A DNA stretch of 7,587 nt. Source: Oscillospiraceae bacterium. GTDB taxonomy: Bacteria > Bacillota_A > Clostridia > Oscillospirales > Oscillospiraceae. Position 1 is the stretch's first letter. Each line of letters begins with the position of its first letter. This document shows positions 1-5,653 of this stretch, piece by piece. Under the pieces are notes generated by a model. It did no database searches. It was given only the letters and a program-made list of their open reading frames with translations, and was not told where the DNA came from. The position numbers and the translations under genes are program-made. The stretch lies in the NCBI GenBank assembly GCA_031265965.1, contig JAISBX010000171.1, positions 1 to 7,587 of the forward strand. Reading direction: 5' to 3'.

Positions 1-1130
1 CCGAACTTATCGGGATACATACACGCGCAGCGTATGCACGGCCTGTGGTCGCGTTCACGCCCCTCGGCATATTTGTGCGGCATGTCCGGATCTGCGATCA
101 GCGCGCGCATATACGCCACGAAGTCCGCTGTGCCGCTCGCTATGATGTCCTCCGCCTGCTCAATGTTCTTGATCGCGCCGACAGTCGTGAGGCGTATGCC
201 CGGAAACGCTTTCTTGATATCTCCCGCCCAGTGGACGTTGTACATCTGGCCGTATGTGTACGGCAGGTGCATCGGGCCCATTACGAGCGGTTCGCCCTGC
301 GGGTCGTGCAAGCCTCCGGACACATGGAATATGTCCACTTTATTCTTTACGATATCAATAAATTCCAGCGTATCCTTAAAGTGCATACGCCCTTCCCTGT
401 ATTCGTCGGCCGAGATGCGGTACTCAATGACGAAATCTTCGCCAACCGCCTTTCTCGTCGCGTCAAGCACCTCCGTCGCGAACCGCGCGCGGTTATGGGC
501 GGACCCTCCGTATTCATCCTCGCGCCTATTGTAATATGTACTGAAAAACTGCGACAGCAGATTCCCGTGCGCGCCGTGGAACAGCACTGACTTCATGCCG
601 GCCTTTTTACACCTGAGTACGGCATCCGCGTATTTTTGTACGGTTTCCTCAATTTTTTGCTTACTCATCTCGCGCGTCGGGAGGGGAAGGCGGCCCTGCT
701 CCTTTGCGCGGACGCGCTCGGCCACCGTTATAATGGGCGACGGGGCCCACCCGTTTTCGCCGGCAATAGAATCCTCGATGTTTCCCTGTGTCGCGCCGCA
801 ATGGTTGATTTCAAACTGACCGTGCGCGCCATATAGCTCGCACATCATCGCGAAAGTCGACAGTGGAGGGATACACTCGTCAAAGCGCATGTCGAGTTGC
901 GTGGGACCCTCGTCGTTGCATTCCGTGATATCGATAGAAACGTTGCCGACATTGATCACCGCGGCGCCGCCCTTGGCAAACGGCCTGAAATATTCGACAA
1001 AGCGCGGGGTCACAAAGCCTCTCTCGTCGCCTCCCCCGCCGCAGCCGGGAGGCGCGAATTCCAGTCGGTTTTTATAGTAGACACCCCTGATCTCAATCGG
1101 TTCAAACACATGCTTAAATTTAGAACCCAT
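1..1130 (-). CDS. Old Yellow Enzyme-family NADH:flavin oxidoreductase, 2,4-dienoyl-CoA reductase/BaiCD-like (3' end outside window)
   Basis: The gene starts at the ATG at 1130-1128 and runs off the left edge, leaving 376 codons. GGGAGT at 1139-1144 sits 8 nt ahead of the start. The visible part is the FMN-binding TIM barrel. Residues about 20-26 read NRLEFAP, the usual NR-x-x-x-AP start of strand 1. H185-G-A-H188-G is the paired-His substrate/flavin site, followed by QFFSTYYNRREDEYGGS, the family hallmark loop. The last visible residues contain CIRCAC (C365, C368, C370), placed where family members with a C-terminal FAD/NAD(P) domain bind a 4Fe-4S cluster, so that domain is expected beyond the edge. 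Such enzymes reduce activated C=C bonds in the cytoplasm with NAD(P)H through FMN, Fe-S and FAD. Odd points: the Tyr that usually follows HGAHG is Asn190, and the third Cys is not at the classic CxxCxxxC spacing. The gene lies 46 bp after the glycosidase-like gene and is probably co-transcribed with it. The substrate is unknown. Confidence 0.88.
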   Translation of the reverse strand, partial: MGSKFKHVFEPIEIRGVYYKNRLEFAPPGCGGGGDERGFVTPRFVEYFRPFAKGGAAVINVGNVSIDITECNDEGPTQLDMRFDECIPPLSTFAMMCELYGAHGQFEINHCGATQGNIEDSIAGENGWAPSPIITVAERVRAKEQGRLPLPTREMSKQKIEETVQKYADAVLRCKKAGMKSVLFHGAHGNLLSQFFSTYYNRREDEYGGSAHNRARFATEVLDATRKAVGEDFVIEYRISADEYREGRMHFKDTLEFIDIVKNKVDIFHVSGGLHDPQGEPLVMGPMHLPYTYGQMYNVHWAGDIKKAFPGIRLTTVGAIKNIEQAEDIIASGTADFVAYMRALIADPDMPHKYAEGRERDHRPCIRCACMYPDKF

Positions 1131-1176
1131 TTACACTCACTCCCGCAAAATTTTCACTGCCCCGCAGAAACGGCAA

Positions 1177-2940
1177 TCAGTTTGTATAGCGTTCGGCAAA
1201 GAACAGGAAGCAGCCGGCTGTCCAGCCGGAAAAGAACAGCGAGCGTTCGCCGAAGAACATAGGCGTCTGATACTCCATGGTGCCGTCGAACGGATTGTGG
1301 ATGTGGTATAGTCCGTGTTCTTTGAGCGTGTCGAGGTACTTGACGGCTATCTGGTTCGAGAGGTCCTTGCGCCCGCAGTATTCGAGAGCGAGCGCGAGCA
1401 GCGCCTGTACGGGCGTGCCAAGGCTTCCGCTGCACCAGCCGTGGTGGAATAACGGGCTGTCCAGTTTCTCGGAGGCAAGCCCGTACTGCGTATCAAAGGC
1501 GCCCGGCTCAAAGATGAGTTCGATTGAGCGGTCGATAATATGCTGAGGAAGACGTTTGCCCAGAAGCAGCGCGCAGTACAGGAGCAGGCTTGTGGGCTCG
1601 GATTTTTCTTTCGTGATCGCGTTCATCGCTACCCAGCCGCCCTCGGTCCAGAAGAGCTCGATTATTTTCGCGATAGTATCCTTTGACTTTTTCTCCCACG
1701 CCGCGTTCACCGACTCGTCCTTGCCGAGGACGCGCCCCAGCTTTGCCAGCGCTTCCTCCTGAAGCGCGAGATACGCGTTCATGTCCGGGCAGGCGATGGG
1801 GAAGCCGAGCCGCTGGTATGAGCCGTCCTCCCAGCCTGTTTCCCCGGCGTTCTGGTTCTCGAAAATACCGTCGCCGTCGACGTCGCGGAAGTTCAAATAG
1901 AAGTTTGTCCACCGCTCCAGTCCGTCGTACATGTACTCTAATTCGCCTTTAGGTTTTTTGGAGATGTCGAAGTGCTCCATCTGCCACAGGAGCCCGAGGC
2001 CTTGAACGGGGGGCTTCATCGTAATGCCGCCGGCGCCGGCGCTCGCGAGCGAGTCCGCGATCCGCCCGTTCGCGTCCTGAACGTCGAAGGACGACAGCAG
2101 CACCTCCCAAGAGAGCTCCGGGTCGTGCGCCAGAAAGAACGCGTGCATACCCTGCTGCCATGAGAACGCGCCCTCAAAAATGATCCTCATCATCTTTATC
2201 ATCTGGCGTTTATACGGCGTCTCGCCGTCGGGTATGACGGTCAGGCCCCAGACCGTCCACACCGCCTGCATACCGCGCTCCTTGTATTTCTCCGGGAAGT
2301 CCGGAGCGAGACGCGCGGCAAAGCCGTCGAAGTCGGCCTTTACGTTCGCGACGCACTCGTCGTACGACATATAGCTCCCCCGCCGTTTCGGGTCTATAAG
2401 CCACTCCTCCATGACAAGGTCTATTACGCCGTCCTTATCCGGAGCAAGCTCCAGCCTGCCCCCTATGTCCGACATCGTTCCCGCCTCCGGCACAAACAGC
2501 AGAAGCGCGCTTCCGAACGTCGTCTTGAACGTCCCGTCGTGCAGATTTGTGATACCCGCCATCCCGAACATTCCGGGCTTTGGCGAAAGACGGAGCGAGA
2601 GCCCGTCTGTCCCGCGGCAGCGCGCGTATTTGTAATCGCCGATACAGAAGCGCACCGATCCGAGCTCGCACTCAAAAATCAGCTCGTACGGCGTCGTGTG
2701 ATACACACAGTTGCGCGCGATGCCGTCCTTAACGAGCTCGACCTGTATCTGCCGGAACGGGCTCTCTCCGTTCAGGTCGCCCGGCGCGCCGCCGCTGCCG
2801 CCTATGCGCGATGTCGATATCCACAGCTGTGACTTGCCATACTGGTTGCTCCCGCCGTTCTGATTCGCGAAGCTTATGTAGGATCCGCGCCTGGAAAACG
2901 GCATCTCCAATGGGTCTACAAAGGTTTTTCCGATTAACAT
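1177..2940 (-). CDS. Six-hairpin (alpha/alpha toroid) glycosidase-like protein, GH63/GH37/GH116-related fold
   Basis: This is a 587-residue protein. The start is the ATG at 2940-2938 because GGAGGT (2950-2955) precedes it by 9 nt; an in-frame ATG 31 codons upstream (3033) lacks such a site. No signal peptide or membrane segment is visible, so a cytoplasmic enzyme is likely. The first ~210 residues look beta-rich, and the remainder is a helical toroid. Toroid-glycosidase marks in order: D353-V-D-G-D-G-I-F-E361, then E367-T-G-W370-E371-D372 (compare the catalytic ESGWD region of GH37/GH63), HHGWCSGSLGTP around 499-510, NPFDGTMEYQTP at 549-560 with E556 as candidate base, and FFSGWTAG near 569-576 as in the GWT-x3 end of GH63/GH37. 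The residue after GW is Glu rather than Asp. The fold points to hydrolysis of a glycoside, but the exact family and sugar cannot be named. The gene is followed 46 bp later by the ene-reductase and preceded by the inverted-repeat element with a promoter. Confidence 0.82.
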   Translation of the reverse strand: MLIGKTFVDPLEMPFSRRGSYISFANQNGGSNQYGKSQLWISTSRIGGSGGAPGDLNGESPFRQIQVELVKDGIARNCVYHTTPYELIFECELGSVRFCIGDYKYARCRGTDGLSLRLSPKPGMFGMAGITNLHDGTFKTTFGSALLLFVPEAGTMSDIGGRLELAPDKDGVIDLVMEEWLIDPKRRGSYMSYDECVANVKADFDGFAARLAPDFPEKYKERGMQAVWTVWGLTVIPDGETPYKRQMIKMMRIIFEGAFSWQQGMHAFFLAHDPELSWEVLLSSFDVQDANGRIADSLASAGAGGITMKPPVQGLGLLWQMEHFDISKKPKGELEYMYDGLERWTNFYLNFRDVDGDGIFENQNAGETGWEDGSYQRLGFPIACPDMNAYLALQEEALAKLGRVLGKDESVNAAWEKKSKDTIAKIIELFWTEGGWVAMNAITKEKSEPTSLLLYCALLLGKRLPQHIIDRSIELIFEPGAFDTQYGLASEKLDSPLFHHGWCSGSLGTPVQALLALALEYCGRKDLSNQIAVKYLDTLKEHGLYHIHNPFDGTMEYQTPMFFGERSLFFSGWTAGCFLFFAERYTN

Positions 2941-2949
2941 TAACAAAGC

Positions 2950-2955
2950 ACCTCC
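2950..2955 (-). promoter_or_regulatory. Ribosome binding site deciding the start of the glycosidase-like gene
   Basis: On the minus strand GGAGGT lies 9 nt before the ATG at 2940. The longer in-frame alternative at 3033 begins only 3 bp from the end of the inverted-repeat element and has no comparable site, so the shorter start is preferred. Confidence 0.8.
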
Positions 2956-3035
2956 ATATAATATTAAATAATATTCTCCGCGTTTTGCCGCGATGCGGTA
3001 AACGTCCTGAAATCCTGCGATACCGTTCCGCATAG

Positions 3036-3052
3036 TATAGGTTTTTAGCCAC
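3036..3052. repeat. Terminal inverted repeat, glycosidase-side arm
   Basis: This 17-bp arm is an exact reverse complement of 3189-3205. It starts with TA, ends with the core AGCCAC, and the match does not extend past either end. Confidence 0.85.
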
Positions 3053-3141
3053 CTGCATAATGACGAATATCGGTGTTTATGAAAAAAATAAATAAACAGG
3101 TCGAACTGGCGAGTATTTACGGGGATTTAGCCACTTAGTTT

Positions 3142-3171
3142 AGTATAACTGAGGAGCGCATAAAAACTCAA
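3142..3171 (-). promoter_or_regulatory. Sigma-A-type promoter inside the inverted-repeat element, facing the glycosidase gene
   Basis: On the minus strand, -35 TTGAGT (3171-3166) and -10 TATACT (3147-3142) are separated by 18 bp. They match the consensus at 4/6 and 5/6 positions. Transcription would start near 3135 and leave a leader of roughly 195 nt before the glycosidase ATG. A small dyad, CTTAGTT at 3134-3140 with AACTGAG at 3147-3153 (one G-T pair), overlaps the -10 and could bind a regulator. The assignment rests on sequence match only. Confidence 0.5.
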
Positions 3172-3194
3172 AGCCACAGCAAAAAAGCGTGGCT
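3160..3194 (-). terminator. Intrinsic terminator-like hairpin after the LDI-like gene
   Basis: On the minus strand AGCCAC (3194-3189) pairs with GTGGCT (3177-3172). An inner GC/GC pair, offset by one bulged base, closes a T6 loop. The hairpin is followed by the T-rich run TTGAGTTTTTA. It starts about 60 nt after the LDI-like stop codon, where a terminator would be expected. The same bases contain one arm of the 17-bp inverted repeat, so the two foldings exclude each other. Confidence 0.42.
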
Positions 3195-3205
3195 AAAAAC
3201 CTATA
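3189..3205. repeat. Terminal inverted repeat, LDI-side arm
   Basis: GTGGCTAAAAACCTATA is the exact reverse complement of 3036-3052 and ends in TA. Its first six bases also form one side of the local hairpin with 3172-3177. Confidence 0.85.
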
Positions 3206-3252
3206 GGTTTTATCTATCCCCGTCCATGTGGCGCGCTGCGGCTTGTGGGCGC

Positions 3253-5292
3253 TTACGCCGCAGGGGTTATGTGTACCGGGGTGCGGCCGTCGATGTGTAC
3301 GGTGAGTTCCGCCTCGCCGGAGACGTCGGAGTTGAACGTCCGGTCGGTCCCCGCGACGGTATACGCCGTTTCGGGCTTTAGTCTGCCGAGGCGTATCGCG
3401 TACTCGCCCGGTTCCTCGCCGTTGTACAGTACGAGCTCGAGGTCGTCTCCCCCGCTGGACGCCTTCGCTACCATTACTTCCGGGAACGCGCAATCCGCGA
3501 GGATCGGGCCGGTCTTCGCGGTCTCGTCGGGGCCGCGGAGGATGATGTCCGTCCAGTCGCCCTTCCTCGCCAGATGCGCGAACGAAAGGAACGCGCTGAC
3601 GACGACGGGGACGTTCTTCCATTTGAGGATCTTGGGATCCATCGAGCGCTCAAGGTAAATCTCCTCCGCGCGGCGAAGCCCTTCCACCATCTCGGTGTCG
3701 CCGTATTCCGTGGCCACCATCTCGAGCTGAGACATCACGAGCGCCGGATTGAACGACAGCGTCGCCATGTCGAAGACCTCTTCCCACTTCTTGCCCTTTA
3801 TGTACGCCACGCCTTCGCGGAGCTCCAGCGAATACTTGCGGATGAGCGCGTAGGCGCGCTTGCACAGCCCCGGGAACAGCGGGGCGTAGTGCAGGTAGTT
3901 CTGCACGTCCGCCAGCGGGTCGTAGCCTATTTGCGACGCGGGCATGTGGCGCAGCCCGAATATATACTGCCTCCGCAGCGCTATTGAGCCCTCGATCTCG
4001 ACGAATTCCGAGGACAGGTTGTCGTACAGATCGTCCCAGATATCCTCCATATAGTGCGTGCCGTGGTCGCGGTCGTAGATCAGCATACCGAGAAGCCCGT
4101 AGGAGTTGCAGGTAGGGAACGCGACGTGCGGCTCACACGGGATATACATGTACGGGTACATCTTGCTGTTCAATTGCTTGTACAGCGCTTCCACGACACC
4201 CTTTACGCTGTAGTCGTACGTCTTGTCGGGCTTGTCGGCGAACGGCTGGAATTTCAGCGCGCCCTCCGCCTCGTACTTGCGGTCTCCGAACTGCTCTCCA
4301 AAGCTGGCGATCATGGGCAGCATCCACCCTGACAGCATGATATTGGAGTGGTTGATCGGATCCGGGTTCCACTTCCAGTACCCGATGAGCGACGTTTTCG
4401 CCCAGTACCCGCACGTGCGCGGGTCGGTGACGGCGTTTATGCAAAACTCGCGCGCGTGCTTGAGATAGCCGTGAAAATTCGGCAGATATTTCGCCTGAAG
4501 CACCATAAGAGCCATGCCGACGACGGAGAATTGGTAGCGGTTATCTGTCAGAACCGGGACCTTGAAGTGGTCGAATTTGCTGAAATCCCCGAAATCGCGC
4601 ACCGCCGCCTCGAGCAGATACCGCTCCGCGCGAAGTTGATCCTCGCTGAGTTCACGCGGGGAGTCGTCGCTGTACCGCTCCATAATTTCGTCCAGCTCGC
4701 GCACCGCCTCGTCGAGCGCGCCGACGCGCTGCGCTCTCGCCTGGGTCATCTGGGCGTACATCTTGCGCACGCGCCGCTCGTAGTCCCCGAAGAGGACGAC
4801 AGCCGCGGCGGCGGCGAGAATATATCCCCACCAATACGGGGGGATCGCGAACAGAAAATCGACGGGCGTTCCCTTGACCAGCGTCAGCAGTCCGCCCAGC
4901 GCCCCGAGCAACCAAAACCCGAATACCCCTACGACGGAGCCGTAAATGTCGAGTATGCGCATCCCGCGCTTTCTCCACAGCCAAAAGCACAGCCCGACGC
5001 CCAGCGGCATCGTCAGTGCCCCGCCCGCCGCCATGAGGCCTCCGCCGGGGACGACGAGCCCGAGCCCCGCCGCGATCAGCCACGGCTCAACGGCGGCGCC
5101 GGCAAGCTTCAACACAAGCGGCAGAAGACCGACGACGCAGGCGGCCGCGTGTACCGCGCGCCATCCCGCCCCTTTTTTCGCCATGCGGCGGCCGTTGCAG
5201 CCCTTCTGCGGCCCCGTCTCCTCTATACGCGGCACCTTCGCATACCGTTCCGCGAGCCGTTCGATGTTCGTTTTCGTGATAGTCTTTTCCAT
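3253..5292 (-). CDS. Membrane-anchored linalool dehydratase/isomerase (LDI)-like protein
   Basis: This is a 679-residue protein starting at ATG 5292-5290, with GAGGGG (5298-5303) 5 nt ahead. Residues 1-45 are charged. About 48-168 hold four or five hydrophobic segments (roughly 48-66, 70-90, 92-106, 117-139, 150-168). A charged helical linker runs to about 245, and an alpha-helical toroid to about 590. The toroid shows features I associate with linalool dehydratase/isomerase (Castellaniella defragrans LDI): DNRYQFS at 250-256, YWKWNPDP at 305-312, NIMLSG at 317-322, and C386-E-P-H-V-A-F-P-T-C395, whose Cys-Cys spacing of nine equals that of the catalytic pair Cys171/Cys180 as I recall it. The position of LDI His129, four residues after the NIM Met, is Trp323 here. 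Residues ~615-679 are beta-rich and resemble C-terminal sandwich domains of carbohydrate enzymes. LDI hydrates, dehydrates or isomerises allylic terpene alcohols; activity here is inferred. It is the first gene of the minus-strand cluster, with its own promoter at 5347-5375. Confidence 0.78.
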   Translation of the reverse strand: MEKTITKTNIERLAERYAKVPRIEETGPQKGCNGRRMAKKGAGWRAVHAAACVVGLLPLVLKLAGAAVEPWLIAAGLGLVVPGGGLMAAGGALTMPLGVGLCFWLWRKRGMRILDIYGSVVGVFGFWLLGALGGLLTLVKGTPVDFLFAIPPYWWGYILAAAAAVVLFGDYERRVRKMYAQMTQARAQRVGALDEAVRELDEIMERYSDDSPRELSEDQLRAERYLLEAAVRDFGDFSKFDHFKVPVLTDNRYQFSVVGMALMVLQAKYLPNFHGYLKHAREFCINAVTDPRTCGYWAKTSLIGYWKWNPDPINHSNIMLSGWMLPMIASFGEQFGDRKYEAEGALKFQPFADKPDKTYDYSVKGVVEALYKQLNSKMYPYMYIPCEPHVAFPTCNSYGLLGMLIYDRDHGTHYMEDIWDDLYDNLSSEFVEIEGSIALRRQYIFGLRHMPASQIGYDPLADVQNYLHYAPLFPGLCKRAYALIRKYSLELREGVAYIKGKKWEEVFDMATLSFNPALVMSQLEMVATEYGDTEMVEGLRRAEEIYLERSMDPKILKWKNVPVVVSAFLSFAHLARKGDWTDIILRGPDETAKTGPILADCAFPEVMVAKASSGGDDLELVLYNGEEPGEYAIRLGRLKPETAYTVAGTDRTFNSDVSGEAELTVHIDGRTPVHITPAA

Positions 5293-5346
5293 CGCTGCCC
5301 CTCTCGCTGTCTTAATTCTGAACGACGAAGATAAATCAATATATGA

Positions 5347-5375
5347 AATCTATCGCACAAACCTGTCTATTGCAA
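5347..5375 (-). promoter_or_regulatory. Promoter of the LDI-like gene
   Basis: On the minus strand, -35 TTGCAA (5375-5370) and -10 TAGATT (5352-5347) have a 17-bp spacer. The start of transcription would be near 5340, about 48 nt before the ATG. The -35 lies inside the 10-bp palindrome TATTGCAATA (5368-5377), which could be a regulator contact. Confidence 0.6.
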
Positions 5376-5380
5376 TACCC

Positions 5381-5395
5381 ATTTTGTTCATTTTG
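5381..5395. promoter_or_regulatory. Direct repeat ATTTTG-N3-ATTTTG just upstream of the leftward -35
   Basis: Two ATTTTG copies (5381-5386 and 5390-5395) with 9-bp periodicity lie 5 bp beyond the -35 of the LDI-like gene promoter. That position suits an activator site. No regulator gene is visible in the window, so the binding protein is unknown. Confidence 0.3.
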
Positions 5396-5415
5396 CCGAA
5401 GTTTCCGCCATATTA

Positions 5416-5430
5416 CGTCAGATTATGACG
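5416..5430. promoter_or_regulatory. Small dyad CGTCA-N5-TGACG, possible operator
   Basis: The arms at 5416-5420 and 5426-5430 are exact reverse complements. It lies between the two divergent promoters. Five-base arms could occur by chance. Confidence 0.22.
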
Positions 5431-5580
5431 AACCCGGCGCGCCTCGAAAGCGCCGCACTTCACGGCAAACGGCGCGCCCGCGCAAATCGCAAGGCCCGCG
5501 CCCGTCCCCATGAGGCTGCGCACGGGCCGCTTTGTTCTTCAAAAAATGATGAAAATAACGGGTACGCGAACGCTCCCTTC

Positions 5581-5609
5581 TTGACATTCGGGCACGTTTA
5601 TGGTAGATT
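5581..5609 (+). promoter_or_regulatory. Promoter of the stalk/deacetylase-like gene (extended -10)
   Basis: A perfect -35 TTGACA (5581-5586), a 17-bp spacer and -10 TAGATT (5604-5609) preceded by TG at 5601-5602 form an extended -10 promoter. Transcription should start near 5616, leaving a leader of roughly 30-40 nt. The -10 hexamer is identical to that of the opposite promoter. Confidence 0.72.
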
Positions 5610-5653
5610 CACCTCGCTGGACTTCGGGTTGAAAGGTGCGGTTGTTGCCGATT

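Larger units (their letters stand above)
3036..3205. mobile_element. MITE-like element: 17-bp perfect terminal inverted repeats with TA ends
   Basis: TATAGGTTTTTAGCCAC at 3036-3052 is repeated exactly inverted at 3189-3205, enclosing 136 bp that encode nothing convincing. Pairing stops at both sides of the arms, so the boundaries are sharp. If the outer TA on each side is a target duplication, the element is 166 bp with 15-bp inverted repeats and TA target sites, as in IS630/Tc1-mariner-derived MITEs (known behaviour of that group; the relationship here is inferred). Further copies of the terminal core occur inside: TTTAGCCAC at 3126-3134 and AAAGCCAC at 3170-3177. It sits between the stop of the LDI-like gene (47 bp away) and the start of the glycosidase gene. 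It is more AT-rich than the flanking genes. An alternative is an ordinary intergenic region with a terminator and promoter that happens to carry a long dyad. Confidence 0.5.
5293..5653. other. Divergent intergenic regulatory region
   Basis: This stretch separates the leftward LDI-like gene from the rightward secreted protein and has no convincing gene; open frames across it are GC-rich shadows. From left to right it holds the leftward promoter (5347-5375), a direct repeat ATTTTG-TTC-ATTTTG (5381-5395), a dyad CGTCA-N5-TGACG (5416-5430), a GC-rich stretch with two GGCGCGCC palindromes (5436-5443 and 5471-5478) and further hairpins to about 5535, then the rightward promoter (5581-5609). Confidence 0.7.

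Noticed and set aside
45..590. Plus-strand open frame opposite the ene-reductase gene
   Set aside because: The minus strand carries clear family motifs (HGAHG, NRREDEYGGS) throughout the same bases; the plus frame shows none.
2941..3033. 31-codon N-terminal extension of the glycosidase-like gene
   Set aside because: GGAGGT lies exactly 9 nt before the internal ATG at 2940, while the upstream ATG has no ribosome site and touches the inverted-repeat element.
3055..3188. Possible small gene inside the inverted-repeat element
   Set aside because: No frame with a start, ribosome site and reasonable length was found; the interior is AT-rich with stops.
4348..5334. Long plus-strand open frame of 328 codons opposite the membrane part of the LDI-like gene
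   Set aside because: It is Arg/Pro/His-rich with no domain-like pattern and lies fully antisense to a better supported gene; this is typical for shadow frames in GC-rich DNA.
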